Positions 43,194-54,068 of a stretch of DNA of 64,000 nt are shown here, piece after piece. This DNA is from Acidobacteriota bacterium (GTDB lineage Bacteria > Actinomycetota > AC-67): assembly GCA_016208485.1 (NCBI GenBank), contig JACQXY010000003.1:1-64000 (forward strand), read 5' to 3'. A program made the position numbers and the translations under genes. Numbering within the stretch: the stretch's first letter is position 1; each line of letters starts with the position of its first letter. The notes below the pieces were generated by a model. That model did not search any database. It was given only the letters and a program-made list of their open reading frames with translations, and was not told the origin of the DNA.

Positions 43194-43223
43194 ATTCTAA
43201 CCCAGGGGCGCGCGGCGCCCCAA
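43194..43223 (-). promoter_or_regulatory. Promoter candidate for the 11-gene nuo operon
   Basis: On the minus strand TTGGGG (43218-43223), 18 bp, TAGAAT (43194-43199). It predicts a leader of about 70 bases before nuoA. Confidence 0.5.
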
Positions 43224-43275
43224 AGCGCAGCGCGCGCGATCCAGGCGCCTTCATATCCGCGCCGCGCGCCGGCAG

Positions 43276-43878
43276 TCATCTCGGCGCGCGGTCCCACCCG
43301 TCGGGGAGGACCGGCGTGGTCCAGGCCGGATCGGGCCTCCAGCGCTCCCAGCCGTCCGAGAACGGTGAGTCCTTCGCGCGGTAGCGCTCGAGGACCCGCT
43401 CTCCCTCACGCCGGATCGCCGACGCCTGGTCCGCAGCGACGATCCCGCGCCGGACGGCCTCGGCCAGGTGATCCTCGTCCTTCCACTCCCACAACCCGTC
43501 GGGATGAATGATGAGATCGAGCTTCTGGTCCAGGTAGTCGAACCCGAGCGGCGCACGGCGAAGCGGCTCCTCGAGGTTCACGTACCAAGCGAGGAACTCC
43601 TCACCCTCCCAGAAGACACAGACCGAGTGGCCGACACCGGGCTCGGCGAGCCGGAGCGTGCCGAGCGTGAAGGGAACCTCGCGGAGCACCCAGTCGTCGG
43701 GCTGGAGATCGAGCCGCGCGCCTTCCCGAGTGGTCGGCACCTGCCACCGGGTGCCCGGCGGAGTCCAGAACGCCATCACATCGGGTGAGTCCCGAACGAC
43801 GACCACCGGCCGTGCAGCCCAGATCCGGCCCAGGTAGATCTCCCGCAGGACGATGTGCTCGCCGGGAGCCCAGGCCAC
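43276..43878 (-). CDS. DUF402 domain protein
   Basis: A 200-residue protein with the DUF402 signatures CVFWEGEEFLAWYVNLEEPL and GFDYLDQKLDLIIHPDGLWE, followed by WKDEDHL. The acidic residues in these motifs match the metal site of FomD-like nucleotide phosphatases. Cytoplasmic; the substrate is not clear. It lies seven bases downstream of the polyprenyl synthase gene, on the same strand. Confidence 0.85.
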   Translation of the reverse strand: MAWAPGEHIVLREIYLGRIWAARPVVVVRDSPDVMAFWTPPGTRWQVPTTREGARLDLQPDDWVLREVPFTLGTLRLAEPGVGHSVCVFWEGEEFLAWYVNLEEPLRRAPLGFDYLDQKLDLIIHPDGLWEWKDEDHLAEAVRRGIVAADQASAIRREGERVLERYRAKDSPFSDGWERWRPDPAWTTPVLPDGWDRAPR

Positions 43879-43884
43879 GGTCGC

Positions 43885-44847
43885 TCAGCCGGTACGCGAG
43901 CCGACGAAAGCCGCGAGGCGCTCGAGAGCGTCCCTGGCCGCCCCTGCGGGCACCGGCTCGATCGCGCGCACCGCGCGCCCCTGCCACTGCGCGACGGCGC
44001 GCCGGGCGATCTCGAGCGCCCCGTTCGAGCGGAGCAGCCCGAGCGCGGCCGCGACGTCGCCTGCTTCCAGCGCCCGGCGCAGGTCGGGACCCCCGGGCGC
44101 CTCCCCGGCGAGCGTGGCGAGCGCCGGGAGCGTGTAGACGCCCTCGCGCAAGTCCGTCCCCGGCACCTTGCCCGACTCCTCTTCCTGCCCGGCGATGTCG
44201 AGCACATCGTCGAAGAGCTGGAACGCCATGCCGATGGCCTCACCGTACTCCGTGGCGGCCGACACCAGCTCCGGCGGCGCGCCGGCGAGCCAGGCGCCGA
44301 GGTGGCAGGAGGTCGCGATGAGGGCCGCCGTCTTTCGCCGGATCACCTCGAGGTAGCGCCCGGCCGTCGCGTCGAGGGAGCGCGCGCCGGCGAACTCCAT
44401 GATCTGCCCCTCGCAGAGCGCGGCGATCGTGTCGGCGAGCACGCGCGAGACGTAGGTCCCGAGGTCGGCCGCGAGCCCCGAGGCGCGCGCGAAGAGGAAG
44501 TCGCCGGTGAGGATCGCGACGGTGTTGTCGTAGCGCGCGTTGGCGCTCGGCGCGCCGCGGCGCACCGCCGCCTCGTCGATCACGTCGTCGTGGTAGAGCG
44601 TGGCGAGGTGCGTCAGCTCGATCGCCGCCGCGCACGGGATGAGGCGCGGGTCTGCGGGATTCCCGAGACGGCCAGCGAGCAGCACGAGCATCGGGCGGAA
44701 GCGCTTCCCGCCAGCGGCGAGAAGGTGGCCGGCGGCCTCCTGCACGAGCACCTCGTCGGAGGACGCCGCGGCGCGGAGCGCCCCCTCGACGTGCTCGAGT
44801 TCGGCGCGCAGGTCCAGATCGAGCGTGGAGACGGGGTCGGCGTTCAT
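43885..44847 (-). CDS. Polyprenyl diphosphate synthase
   Basis: A 320-residue trans-prenyltransferase starting at ATG 44847. Substrate binding: GGKRFRPMLVLL, first Asp-rich motif LYHDDVIDEA, and second QLFDDVLDIAG. It makes long prenyl diphosphates, in this setting probably the menaquinone side chain (hepB/ispB-type). Chain length cannot be read by eye. A TACAAT box only 10 bases before the ATG suggests a leaderless or nearly leaderless message. Confidence 0.92.
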   Translation of the reverse strand: MNADPVSTLDLDLRAELEHVEGALRAAASSDEVLVQEAAGHLLAAGGKRFRPMLVLLAGRLGNPADPRLIPCAAAIELTHLATLYHDDVIDEAAVRRGAPSANARYDNTVAILTGDFLFARASGLAADLGTYVSRVLADTIAALCEGQIMEFAGARSLDATAGRYLEVIRRKTAALIATSCHLGAWLAGAPPELVSAATEYGEAIGMAFQLFDDVLDIAGQEEESGKVPGTDLREGVYTLPALATLAGEAPGGPDLRRALEAGDVAAALGLLRSNGALEIARRAVAQWQGRAVRAIEPVPAGAARDALERLAAFVGSRTG

Positions 44848-45011
44848 CGCGCGGCCATTGTACGGGGGCGGCCTCGGCAGGGGCGACCAGGCTGGGGACA
44901 TCCCCACTCGGCGCTCGGGCCCCCGAACACGCCCTCCGCGCTTCGTCGACGGAAACGGTGACCCCGGCTCTCGGTCCCTTGTAGGATCGCCCCAGGCGAG
45001 GAGAGCATGGC

Positions 45012-45239
45012 GTGGTGGAGATCGCCCCACGGATCACAGTGGACCCGGCGGTACGGTTCGGGAAGCCCGTCATCGAGGGCACTCACGTCCCCGTGGAACT
45101 CGTTGTGGGCAAGCTCGCCGGCGGCATGACGGTGGAAGGGGTTGCGGGGAAGTTCGCCTTCACCCGCGATGACGTTCTCGCCGCGCTCGCCTACGCGGCG
45201 CGGTCGCTCGCGGACGAGCATGTGCGGGCCGCCGGATAG
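45012..45239 (+). CDS. DUF433 protein, probable antitoxin
   Basis: A 75-residue protein starting at ATG or GTG near 45012 with typical DUF433 text: RITVDPAVRFGKPVIEGTHV, then FAFTRDDVLAALAYAARS. DUF433 proteins have a short winged-helix fold and are usually paired with a DUF5615 PIN-like partner as a toxin-antitoxin set. Here the partner begins directly after the stop codon (TAGATG) but is broken. Confidence 0.88.
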   Translation: MVEIAPRITVDPAVRFGKPVIEGTHVPVELVVGKLAGGMTVEGVAGKFAFTRDDVLAALAYAARSLADEHVRAAG

Positions 45240-45410
45240 ATGCCTCAGTTCCTCGTCGACCAGGGCCTTCCCGCTCGCTCGCGCGTGAGCTGCGCGCAGT
45301 CGAGGTTGACGACGAGGACGTTCGGGACGCGGGACTCCGGGGGAAGTCCGCCAATGAGGTCCTCGCCCACGCCGTCGAGACGCGGAGGACGCTGCCGCGC
45401 GGCGGACGTG
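45240..45410 (+). pseudogene. Frameshifted DUF5615-like PIN toxin
   Basis: ATG 45240 gives MPQFLVDQGLP and then goes out of frame. Inserting one base after 45272 restores RSLARELRAVEVDDEDVRDA and GLRGKSANEVLAHAVETRR, the DUF5615 pattern with the acidic PIN-like residues. A second shift near 45395 leads to ADVFTRVG, and the rest of the domain is missing. The next gene on the opposite strand ends at 45412. The toxin is therefore inactive. Confidence 0.75.
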
Positions 45411-45411
45411 T

Positions 45412-46044
45412 TCACACGGGTAGGCAGTCGGGACGGCCCCCTGTCGGGGATCCATCGAGCTGGATCGGCTCCGGAACTCCGTCGAGCGTGTCCGCCGCGA
45501 CTCCGACGGACTTCAGGGAGTTGTAGTAGCCGCCGGGCCGGATGCACTCCTCGGCGATCGGCGGATTGCCGATCGGCGTGCAGTGGTCGTAGACCGGGAC
45601 GGAGACTTGACTGAACTCGACGACGGTCCATGCACGATCGAAGCTCGAAGGGATGTCGATGATGGCGTCGCCCTGGACTAGGACCGGCATGGAAGCAAAG
45701 GGGTACTCCCATTCCTCGGGATCGGTCGCGAACGTCTTGCCCCGGCGGTCGCCGTTCTCGACCCAACTGACGTGCACTCGAAGGATGGGGGCTCCGCGCT
45801 TGTCTAGGCCCAGCTCGGCCTTGCCAGAGGGGCCGTCTACCCAAACGCGAAAGCGGTTCCCGGAGGGCATGCGCGTCGCCATCACGACGTAGCCGTCGGA
45901 TGTCCAGCGTCGCCAACGAGTCGGATACGGTTCCTCGGCTCGGCCCACACCGCTGACAGCAAGCCAGACCGCACCGGCCACAAACAGGGACCCCCGCCGT
46001 CGCCGGTGCCAGGCCGTGGTCGTCGCCCGCCAGCCGGCGCTCAT
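45412..46044 (-). CDS. Secreted protein of unknown function
   Basis: A 210-residue protein with an N-terminal hydrophobic segment (GSLFVAGAVWLAVSGVGRAE) that looks like a signal peptide with cleavage after GRA. The mature part contains RFRVWVDGPSGKAELGLDKR and a C-terminal region with three cysteines. I recognise no family. It is convergent to the broken DUF5615 gene. Confidence 0.6.
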   Translation of the reverse strand: MSAGWRATTTAWHRRRRGSLFVAGAVWLAVSGVGRAEEPYPTRWRRWTSDGYVVMATRMPSGNRFRVWVDGPSGKAELGLDKRGAPILRVHVSWVENGDRRGKTFATDPEEWEYPFASMPVLVQGDAIIDIPSSFDRAWTVVEFSQVSVPVYDHCTPIGNPPIAEECIRPGGYYNSLKSVGVAADTLDGVPEPIQLDGSPTGGRPDCLPV

Positions 46045-46570
46045 GAGAAGGGAGTTCGACGCTTTGTGCCCGCATCCCTGCCTCGTTTTCTGGGTCCTAC
46101 GGTCACTCGCGAAGCAGGCCGGTCCCGGCCCGCCCGATCTGGGCGGCCCCCGTGCAATGGCCGCACGATGACCGCAGACCCCGTCGCTGCGGGCGAGATC
46201 GGGGCGTGCCGGTGCGCGGCCTCATGAGGCCTTGAGGCCCGGCGGCGCCGCCTTGGGTTGAGCCCCTGGTGGCGGCGCGCCGGCCGGCCCCGGGGTCCGG
46301 CTCGCTCGATCGGGACGACCTCCACGCTCATCGCCAACGCCAACCCGGCGAGCATTCGTCGAACACCTGTTCCCATCGGGCTCACCCCCAGAACTGGACG
46401 TCCCCTGACCGGCGCCTGGGGGAGCATTCGTGGCCCGAGCCGGAATTCCGCCCGCGGCGTGGGGAGTTCCTCGTGACCCGAGCGCGACTTCCTCAGGCGG
46501 CCTCTGGTCTTCCCTCCGGGTCGCAGACCTGCTCGCTCAACTCGCCATCGGCCCTGCGCTGGGCGGCAGG
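46045..46570. other. Gene-free stretch
   Basis: About 525 bp without a supported gene between a secreted protein gene and nuoN of the second operon. On the minus strand a signal-peptide-like start (MLAGLALAMSVEVVPIE, ATG near 46356) changes frame into a Pro/Ala-rich run ending PPGLKAS; it may be a dead secreted protein gene, but I cannot show it. No tRNA, CRISPR or IS features seen. Confidence 0.4.
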
Positions 46571-48028
46571 CTACCCCGTGAACACGCTCGCCGCGCGCGC
46601 GAGGTCCATGATCGCCTGCGGGTACACCCCGAACGCGAGCGTGGCCGCGGCGGCGAGCGCGAGCGCGAGCGCCGGCGCCGGCGACGCCCCGAGCTCCTGG
46701 GCCTCCCCCGCCGGCTCGGTCAGCCACATGAGCACGATGAGCCGCAGGTAGAAGAACGCCGCCACGACGCTCGCGAGCACCCCGACGACGACGAGCGGCG
46801 TCTCGCCGGCCTGCACGGCGGCGGAGAAGACGAAGAACTTCCCCATGAACCCCGCGGTCGGCGGGATTCCCGCAAGGGACAGCAGGAACAGCGTCATCGC
46901 CCCGGCGAAGACCGGGTGGCGCTGCCCCAGCCCGGCCCACTCCCCGAAAGAGAGGCGCTCGCGGCCATCCGGCGCCGAAACGATCACGGCTCCGAACGCC
47001 CCGAGCACCATGACCGCGTACGCGAGGAGGTAGAAGAGCGACGCCGAGAGCCCCTCGCGCCCGCCGGCGACGACGCCGACGAGCACGAACCCGGCGTGGG
47101 CGATCGAGGAGTAGGCGAGCATGCGCTTCACGTCGGATTGCGCGATCGCGAGGATGGAGCCGACGACCATCGTCGCCGCGGCGAGCCCCCAGAGCACGGG
47201 TCTCCAGCTCCATTGCAGCGCGCCGAACGAAACGAGGAACACGCGCAGCAGCGCGGCGAAGCCGGCCGCCTTCGTGCCGGCGGCCATGAACCCGGTGACG
47301 CTCGTCGGCGCGCCCTGGTAGACGTCGGGGGTCCACATGTGGAACGGCACCACGGAGACCTTGAAGCCGAACCCGATCGCGAGGAGCGCCATCGCGGCGG
47401 ACGTCAGGCGCGCGTCCACGCCGCCGGAGGCGACCTTCACCGCCGTGCGCCCGAGGTTGGTGGTCCCGGTCGCCCCGAACGAGAGCGCGATCCCGTAGAG
47501 GAAGATCGCGGTGGAGAAAGCCCCGAGCAGCAAGTACTTGAGCGCGGCCTCCTGAGAGCCGGCGTCCCGGCGCGCCATCCCCGCCAGCACGTAGAGCGCG
47601 AGCGAGAGGACCTCGATCGCGAGGAACACCAGGATGAGGTCGTTCGCCGCGGCAAGGAGCACCATCCCGCAGGTCGCGAACAGCAGCAGCGGGTAGTACT
47701 CGGCTCGGTGGATCCGCCGGCGCTCCAGGTAGTGGTAGGACAGGAGCACGGTCATCGCGGCGGTGACGAGGAGGATCAGGTTGGCGAAGAGGCTCACGCC
47801 GTCCACCGCGACGCTCCCCTGCATCACGACGCGGTAGCGCAGCGCGCACAGGTCGAACGTGGACCAGGAGGCGGCGCCGATCGCGGCGAGCGAGAGGGCG
47901 GCGAGCGCGGCGCGGTGGATCTTCGGGCGCGCGGCGATGACCAGAAGCGCTATCACCCCACCTCCGGCGAGCGCGAGCGCCGGGGCGATCGCGCGCCAGG
48001 CCACCTCGGGGGTCTGGGTGATCGGCAC
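46571..48028 (-). CDS. nuoN: Complex I subunit N, second operon
   Basis: A 485-residue channel subunit starting at GTG 48028, which overlaps the nuoM stop. FKVSVVPFHMWTPDVYQGAP and MLAYSSIAHAGFVLVGVVAG are the conserved channel regions. It closes the 14-gene operon. Confidence 0.94.
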   Translation of the reverse strand: MPITQTPEVAWRAIAPALALAGGGVIALLVIAARPKIHRAALAALSLAAIGAASWSTFDLCALRYRVVMQGSVAVDGVSLFANLILLVTAAMTVLLSYHYLERRRIHRAEYYPLLLFATCGMVLLAAANDLILVFLAIEVLSLALYVLAGMARRDAGSQEAALKYLLLGAFSTAIFLYGIALSFGATGTTNLGRTAVKVASGGVDARLTSAAMALLAIGFGFKVSVVPFHMWTPDVYQGAPTSVTGFMAAGTKAAGFAALLRVFLVSFGALQWSWRPVLWGLAAATMVVGSILAIAQSDVKRMLAYSSIAHAGFVLVGVVAGGREGLSASLFYLLAYAVMVLGAFGAVIVSAPDGRERLSFGEWAGLGQRHPVFAGAMTLFLLSLAGIPPTAGFMGKFFVFSAAVQAGETPLVVVGVLASVVAAFFYLRLIVLMWLTEPAGEAQELGASPAPALALALAAAATLAFGVYPQAIMDLARAASVFTG

Positions 48029-49584
48029 TAGCGTCCTCCTCCGCCGTCCGGACCGGCCTGCTCGATCGGCACGACGACCCGCGAATGCGGATTCGAGAGC
48101 GAGAACGACGAGCCGCGGGCGACCCGGTCGGCCACGCGCGCGAGCGAGGGCTCCATGCGCTCGAGCAGCGGCCGAGGCCAGACGCCGAGGAGCACGATCG
48201 CGGCCACGATCGGCGCGAGGACGAGCCGCTCGCGCGCGGAGACATCTCGGACCTGCCGGTTCGCCTCGATCACGATAGGCCCGTGGAACACGCGCTGGTA
48301 GGCCCAGAGCAGGTACACCGCGGCGAGCAGCACGCCGGTCGCGGCGACGATCGCCCAGGTGCGGTTGACGACGAACGCGCCGACGAGCACGAGGAACTCA
48401 CCGACGAACCCGTTCAGCCCCGGAAGCCCGAGCGACGAGAGCGCGACGATGAGGAAGAGCCCGGCGTACACCGGAGCGACGGAGGCGATCCCGCCGAAAT
48501 CGGAGATCCGGCGAGTGTGGCGCCGCTCGTAGAGCATCCCGACGAGGAGGAACAGCCCGCCGGTCGAGAGCCCGTGGTTGATCATCTGCAAGGTCGCGCC
48601 CTGCATCCCGATCACGGTGAACGCGAAGATGCCCAGCACGACGAAGCCGAGGTGCGCCACGCTCGAGTACGCGACGAGCCGCTTCAGGTCGCGCTGAATC
48701 GCCGCCACGATCGCGCCGTAGGTGATGCCGACGAGCGCGAGCGCGGCGATCCATGGGGCGGCCTCGCGCGCGGCTTCCGGGAACAGAGGAAGCGAGTAGC
48801 GCAGGAAGCCGTACGTGCCCATCTTCAGGAGGACCGCGGCGAGGATCACGCTGCCCGCCGTGGGGGCCTCGGTGTGCGCGTCGGGGAGCCAGGTGTGCAG
48901 CGGGAACAGCGGGACCTTGATCGCGAACGCGGCGAAGAACGCGAGGAAGAGCCAGCGCTGCATGCCGAGGGGCAAAGGCACGCGCTCGATCACCTCGAGG
49001 TCGAAGGTGCCGACCCCGATCCGCCCGCGGACCTGCGCCCACAGGACCAGGATGCCGGCGAGCATCAGCACCCCGCCGAGCAGCGTGAAGAGGAAGAACT
49101 TCACCGCGGCGTAGACGCGCCGCTCATGGCCCCAGGTGCCGATCAGGAAGTACATGGGCACGAGCGCCGCGTCCCAGAAGACCATGAACAGCAGCAGGTC
49201 GAGCGACAGGAACACCCCGAGGACGGCGGTCTCCAGCGCAAGGAGGAACCCCATGAAGAGCTTGGGGTTCTTCGACACGTTCCAGGAGGCGAGCACGCAG
49301 ATCGGCACCAGGAACGTCGTGAGGAGCACGAGGAAGAGGCTGATCCCGTCCACGCCGAGCTTGTATGAGGCGCCGAACGACCGGATCCAGGAGTGACGCT
49401 CGACGAGCTGGAAGCCTGCCTCCGACTTGTCGAAGCTCGCGAGGATGCCGACCGAGAGCCCGAAAGTGGCGAGCGACACGACCAGGGCCCACCAGCGGAT
49501 CGCAGTGTGCCACGAGCGGTGGAGGAGCGCGAGCAGAAGCGCGCCGGCGAGAGGCGTCCAGACCGTCCAGGTGAGCCACCTCAT
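48028..49584 (-). CDS. nuoM: Complex I subunit M, second operon
   Basis: A 518-residue subunit from ATG 49584, four-base overlap with nuoL. Channel motifs FWDAALVPMYFLIGTWGHER, IKVPLFPLHTWLPDAHTEAP and VLLKMGTYGFLRYSLPLFPE are intact. Note FWDAAL where the first-operon paralog has FWELVL: the usual Glu is Asp. Confidence 0.94.
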   Translation of the reverse strand: MRWLTWTVWTPLAGALLLALLHRSWHTAIRWWALVVSLATFGLSVGILASFDKSEAGFQLVERHSWIRSFGASYKLGVDGISLFLVLLTTFLVPICVLASWNVSKNPKLFMGFLLALETAVLGVFLSLDLLLFMVFWDAALVPMYFLIGTWGHERRVYAAVKFFLFTLLGGVLMLAGILVLWAQVRGRIGVGTFDLEVIERVPLPLGMQRWLFLAFFAAFAIKVPLFPLHTWLPDAHTEAPTAGSVILAAVLLKMGTYGFLRYSLPLFPEAAREAAPWIAALALVGITYGAIVAAIQRDLKRLVAYSSVAHLGFVVLGIFAFTVIGMQGATLQMINHGLSTGGLFLLVGMLYERRHTRRISDFGGIASVAPVYAGLFLIVALSSLGLPGLNGFVGEFLVLVGAFVVNRTWAIVAATGVLLAAVYLLWAYQRVFHGPIVIEANRQVRDVSARERLVLAPIVAAIVLLGVWPRPLLERMEPSLARVADRVARGSSFSLSNPHSRVVVPIEQAGPDGGGGR

Positions 49585-51593
49585 CGGAGCCTCTCCTCGA
49601 TCAGGAGCAGCGCCCCGAGCACGACAACGCCTCCGGCAAGAAGCACGGCCGCGTACGAACGGACGAACCCGGTCTGCACCCGGCGCCCCGCGGCGGCGAG
49701 CCTCGCCGTGACCGTCCCGACGCCGTTCACGATCCCGTCCACGAAACGGAGGTCGACGGCATAGGCGAGCGCGCTCGCCGCGAGCCTGCCCACCCCGGCG
49801 AACAGGAAACCGTACAGGTCGTCCACGCCGAATTTGTTGCGCGCCGCGCGCCACGCGAGGCTCGGGCGCTCACGCCGGCGAAGCCAGTCGAAGCGCCCGA
49901 GGTACATCAGGCCGGCCGCGAGCACCCCGAGCAAGCCGGCGCCGGTCGCCATCCCCGTGAGCGCGAGAGGCGACAGGACCGTCCGGTGAGGCGCCGAGGC
50001 TCCCCAGCCGGCTCGTCCCTCCCCGACGGAGAGCAGCGGAGCGCTCTCTGGGAGCGCCTCGAGCGAGCCGCTCTCCTGGACGACGACCGGCGCGAGGAAC
50101 CGCTGGATGCGACCCGACTCGGCGCTCAGGCCGAAGAGGCCCCCGAGCGCCGCCGCGAGAGCCAACGCCACGAGCGGAAACACCATCTCCGGCGGGGACT
50201 CGTGCGGATGGACGCCCGGATCGAGCCGGCTCTTGCCGAAGAACGTCAGGAACACCAGCCGCGACATGTAGAAGCCCGTGCACACGGTGACGAGCAGCCC
50301 GAGGATCCACACCGGGTTGTTGCCGGAGCGGTAGGCCCCTTCGAGGATCTGATCCTTCGAGAAGAAGCCCGCGGTGCCGGGGAACCCGATGATCGCGAGC
50401 CAGCCGACGATCATCGTGACCGCCGTCCAGGGGATCTTGCGGAACAGCCCCCCCATCTTCGTCATGTCGGCCCGGCCCGCGAGCGCGTGCATCACGCTCC
50501 CGGCGCCGAGGAAGAGCAGGGCCTTGAAGAACGCGTGGGTGACCAGGTGGAAGATGCCGGCCGCCGGCAGGCCCACTCCGACCCCCACGAACATCAGGCC
50601 GAGCTGTGAGATCGTCGAGTAGGCGAGCACCCGCTTGATGTCGTCCTGCACGAAGGCGATGAGCGCGGCGAGCAGCGCCGTGAGCACCCCGATCCAGGCC
50701 ACCACGTCGAGCGCCGTCGCCGAGAGGGCGAAGATCGCGCCGGTCCGCGCGACCACGTATACGCCGGCCGTGACCATGGTGGCGGCGTGGATGAGGGCGC
50801 TCACCGGGGTCGGGCCCTCCATTGCGTCGGGGAGCCAGACATACAACGGGAACTGCGCGCTCTTCCCTGCGGCCCCGCCGAAGAGCAGCAGGGCGATCGC
50901 CGTCGCCGTCCCCGCCGACAACACGGTGGCGGCCGAGCCGAACACCCTGCCGAAGTCCAGCGTGCCGAAGTTCGCGAAGATCAGAAGGATCCCGATGGCG
51001 AAGGAGACGTCCCCCACCCGGTTCACGATGAACGCCTTCTTCGCGGCGGTGGCGGCAGCCGGACGCTCGAACCAGAACCCGATCAGCAAGTAGGAGCAGA
51101 GCCCGACCAGCTCCCATCCGAGGTAGAGCACGAGGAAGTTATTCGCCAGCACGAGCGTGAGCATCGAGAAGGCGAACAAGTTGAGGAACGCGAAGTAGCG
51201 CGGCTCGCGCGGGTCTCCCTTCATGTAGCCCACCGAGTAGAGGTGGATCGCCGTCCCGACCCCGGTGACGACGAGCACCATGACGAGCGAGAGCGGGTCG
51301 ATCCGGTAGTCGGCCGTCACCGTGAACCCGCCGGCGGGGATCCACCGGTAGAGGGTCTCGACGAAGCCGCGCTCCGCGGCCGGCCGCCCGATGACCTGGA
51401 AGAAGGTGACCAGCCCCATCCCGAACGCGGACGCCATGAGGAGGGTCGCGATGGGACCGGCCGCGCGCCCGATCCGCCGGCCGAAGAAGAGGAGGAGCAC
51501 CGCGCCGGCGAGAGGGAAGGCCGGGATCAGCCAGGCGTTCTCGACGGCGCCGGGGCTCACCGCGTGCGCCAGGATCCCGGCCACGCTCACCAT
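49581..51593 (-). CDS. nuoL: Complex I subunit L, second operon
   Basis: A 670-residue subunit. [40 protein letters not shown] and [19 protein letters not shown] are conserved. It is about 40 residues longer than the first-operon NuoL, mainly near the C-terminal transverse helix region. Confidence 0.95.
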   Translation of the reverse strand: MVSVAGILAHAVSPGAVENAWLIPAFPLAGAVLLLFFGRRIGRAAGPIATLLMASAFGMGLVTFFQVIGRPAAERGFVETLYRWIPAGGFTVTADYRIDPLSLVMVLVVTGVGTAIHLYSVGYMKGDPREPRYFAFLNLFAFSMLTLVLANNFLVLYLGWELVGLCSYLLIGFWFERPAAATAAKKAFIVNRVGDVSFAIGILLIFANFGTLDFGRVFGSAATVLSAGTATAIALLLFGGAAGKSAQFPLYVWLPDAMEGPTPVSALIHAATMVTAGVYVVARTGAIFALSATALDVVAWIGVLTALLAALIAFVQDDIKRVLAYSTISQLGLMFVGVGVGLPAAGIFHLVTHAFFKALLFLGAGSVMHALAGRADMTKMGGLFRKIPWTAVTMIVGWLAIIGFPGTAGFFSKDQILEGAYRSGNNPVWILGLLVTVCTGFYMSRLVFLTFFGKSRLDPGVHPHESPPEMVFPLVALALAAALGGLFGLSAESGRIQRFLAPVVVQESGSLEALPESAPLLSVGEGRAGWGASAPHRTVLSPLALTGMATGAGLLGVLAAGLMYLGRFDWLRRRERPSLAWRAARNKFGVDDLYGFLFAGVGRLAASALAYAVDLRFVDGIVNGVGTVTARLAAAGRRVQTGFVRSYAAVLLAGGVVVLGALLLIEERLR

Positions 51594-51889
51594 TTGAGGG
51601 TCCTCACGTCGTCGGCGAGCGCCGAGCGCACCCGGCGGAAGATCGCGACGATGATCGCCAGACCGACGACGGCCTCGGCGGCCGCCACCACGATCACGAA
51701 GAAGGCGAGGACCTGCCCGTCGAGGGACCCCTGCATCCGAGCGAACGTGACGAAGGTCAGGTTGACCGCGTTCAGCATCAGCTCGATCGACATCAGGATG
51801 ACGACCGAGCTGCGCCTCACGAGCGCCCCGATAGCGCCCACGGCGAACAGGAGGCCGGCCAGCGCGAGGTACTGGACCGGCTGGGTCAC
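51587..51889 (-). CDS. nuoK: Complex I subunit K, second operon
   Basis: A 100-residue three-helix subunit; [14 protein letters not shown] and [15 protein letters not shown] contain the channel Glu residues. It overlaps both neighbours by a few bases. Confidence 0.95.
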   Translation of the reverse strand: MTQPVQYLALAGLLFAVGAIGALVRRSSVVILMSIELMLNAVNLTFVTFARMQGSLDGQVLAFFVIVVAAAEAVVGLAIIVAIFRRVRSALADDVRTLKW

Positions 51890-52446
51890 GGCCCGCCTCC
51901 CGGCTCGGAAGACGCCGGGGCCGGCGCCGCCGGCTCTTCGCTCTCGGGCTCCCTCCGGCCGATCACCACGACCCCGATGGCCGCGACGATGAGCAGGATC
52001 GAGGTCACCTCGAACGGGAACAGGTAGCTCGTGAAGAGCGCGCGCCCGATCCCCTGCGCGTTCCCGGCCGACGACGAGCCCGCCTGCTCGGCGAAGCGCG
52101 CCAGCCCGAACGAGGTCCGGATGACGAACACGAGCAAGCCCCCGAGCGCCCCGCCGGCGAGGAGGGCGAGCGGGCGCTGGAACCGGATCGGCTCGTCGGC
52201 CGGCTCCTCGCGCTGCACCCCCATGAGCATGATCACGAACAGGAACAGGACCATGATCGCCCCGGCGTAGACGATGATCTGCACGGCGGCGAGGAAGTGG
52301 GCGCCGAGGAGGACGTAGAAGACCGCGAGCGCGAAGAAGTTGACGACCAGCATCAGCGCGCTGTGGACGGCGTTGCGTGCCATGACCATGCCGAGACCGC
52401 TCAGCAGCGCGGTCACCGCCATCACCCAGAACAGGTACTTCTCCAC
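51886..52446 (-). CDS. nuoJ: Complex I subunit J, second operon
   Basis: A 186-residue membrane subunit with [20 protein letters not shown]. The C-terminus ends in about 25 Pro/Glu/Ala-rich residues. It overlaps nuoK by four bases. Confidence 0.94.
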   Translation of the reverse strand: MEKYLFWVMAVTALLSGLGMVMARNAVHSALMLVVNFFALAVFYVLLGAHFLAAVQIIVYAGAIMVLFLFVIMLMGVQREEPADEPIRFQRPLALLAGGALGGLLVFVIRTSFGLARFAEQAGSSSAGNAQGIGRALFTSYLFPFEVTSILLIVAAIGVVVIGRREPESEEPAAPAPASSEPGGGP

Positions 52447-52462
52447 GGCCCCGCGGCCGGCG

Positions 52463-52912
52463 CTAGCCGGCCCCCTCCTCTCCGAGCGCCTTCTCCATCG
52501 CGAGGAGCCGGTCCTTCCCCACGATCAGCTTCTCGCGCGAGTCGTCCTCCACGTCGAACTCATGGGTCATCGTCAGCGCGCGGGTCGGGCAAGCCTCGAT
52601 GCATAGGCCGCAGAAGATACAGCGCAGGTAGTTGATCTGGTAATCGGCCGCGTACCGCTCTCCGGGGGAGAAGCGCGCCGCCGGGGTGTTCTCCGCTGCG
52701 ACGACCTGGATCGCGTCCGCCGGGCACGCCCAGGCGCACAGCTCGCATCCGATGCACTTCTCGAGGCCGTCCGCGTACCGGTTGAGCCGGTGGCGGCCGT
52801 GGTAGCGCGCGGCGAACGGCTTCTTCTCCTCGGGAAACTGGAACGTCACCGGCCTGCGGAACATGTGCTTCGCGGTGACGAGGAGGCTCCGGGCGATATC
52901 AACGACCGCCAC
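52463..52912 (-). CDS. nuoI: Complex I subunit I, second operon
   Basis: A 149-residue ferredoxin-type subunit of normal size. Clusters [12 protein letters not shown] and [12 protein letters not shown] are complete. It overlaps nuoH by 14 bases. It lacks the tail seen in the first-operon NuoI. Confidence 0.96.
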   Translation of the reverse strand: MAVVDIARSLLVTAKHMFRRPVTFQFPEEKKPFAARYHGRHRLNRYADGLEKCIGCELCAWACPADAIQVVAAENTPAARFSPGERYAADYQINYLRCIFCGLCIEACPTRALTMTHEFDVEDDSREKLIVGKDRLLAMEKALGEEGAG

Positions 52913-54068
52913 GGGCCACCTCCTCTCCCGGCCGGGCCGCGCGGATCCCCGCGCGCCGGGCGAGCGTCACCCGAGCGAGCCACCAAAGCGCGAGCGCGCC
53001 GGCCGCGAGGCCGGTCCCGGCGACCAGCGTGGCGCGCGACACGACCGGCCCGAGCGCGACCAGGGTCGCCGTCGCCATCACCCAGACGAGGGAGGCCGGG
53101 ATCAGCACCTTCCATCCGAAGGCCATCAGGCGGTCGTAGCGCACGCGCGGGAGCGTCGCCCGCGCCCACACGAACACGAACACCAAGACGACGACCTTCG
53201 CGAGGAACCAGAGCGGCGGCCACACCGGCCGGGCGAACGGCGGGATCGGCCCGCGCCAGCCGCCGAGGAACAGCGTCGTCGCGATCGCCGAGGTCGTGAT
53301 CACGTGGAGGTACTCGGCGAGGAAGAACATCATGAACCGCACGCCGGAGTACTCGAGGTGATATCCGGCGACCAGCTCGGTCTCCGCCTCCGGGAGATCG
53401 AACGGCGGGCGGTTGCTCTCGGCGATCCCCGCGAGCAGAAAGACGACGAACGCCGGGAGCTGAGAGATCGCGAACCAGTGCGGGACGAACCCGAACCAGG
53501 TCCCCGCTTGGGCGTCCACGATCCCCCGGGTCGAGAGCGTCCCGGCGGCGAGGACGACCGCGACCACCGACAGCCCCATCGCGATCTCGTAGGAGATCAT
53601 CTGCGCGCTCGACCGGACGGCGCCGAAGAGCGGGTAGGTGCTCCCGCTCGACCAGCCGGCCAGCACGACCCCGTACACCATGAGGCTCCCCATCGCGAGG
53701 AAGAACAGGATCCCGACGTTCAGGTCGGCGAGCTGCATCTCGACCACGCGGCGCCCGATCCGGAACGTGTTGCCCCACGGCACGATCGCGAAGGACATGA
53801 ACGCGGGAATCACGGCAACGAGGGGCGCCGCGAGGTACACCGCGCGGTCGACCCCCGCCGGCACGACGTCCTCCTTGAAGAAGAGCTTCAGCCCGTCGGC
53901 GAGCGTCTGAAGAATCCCGAACGGGCCGACTCGGTTTGGGCCGATCCGCTGCTGCATGAACGCCACGGTCCTGCGCTCCGCCCACACGGTGACGATCACG
54001 GCCACCATCAGGAAGGCGAACACGATCAGGACCTTCGCTACGAGGATGATCCAGCCGATCGCGTCCAT
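52899..54068 (-). CDS. nuoH: Complex I subunit H, second operon
   Basis: A 389-residue membrane subunit from ATG 54068. [40 protein letters not shown] and [19 protein letters not shown] are conserved. A C-terminal helix and a basic tail exceed the first paralog by about 60 residues. Confidence 0.95.
   Translation of the reverse strand: MDAIGWIILVAKVLIVFAFLMVAVIVTVWAERRTVAFMQQRIGPNRVGPFGILQTLADGLKLFFKEDVVPAGVDRAVYLAAPLVAVIPAFMSFAIVPWGNTFRIGRRVVEMQLADLNVGILFFLAMGSLMVYGVVLAGWSSGSTYPLFGAVRSSAQMISYEIAMGLSVVAVVLAAGTLSTRGIVDAQAGTWFGFVPHWFAISQLPAFVVFLLAGIAESNRPPFDLPEAETELVAGYHLEYSGVRFMMFFLAEYLHVITTSAIATTLFLGGWRGPIPPFARPVWPPLWFLAKVVVLVFVFVWARATLPRVRYDRLMAFGWKVLIPASLVWVMATATLVALGPVVSRATLVAGTGLAAGALALWWLARVTLARRAGIRAARPGEEVARGGR

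Noticed and set aside
46258-46570. Small secreted protein gene on either strand
   Set aside because: A signal-peptide-like start exists on the minus strand, but the frame must be changed to reach a sensible end, and there is no homology to support it.
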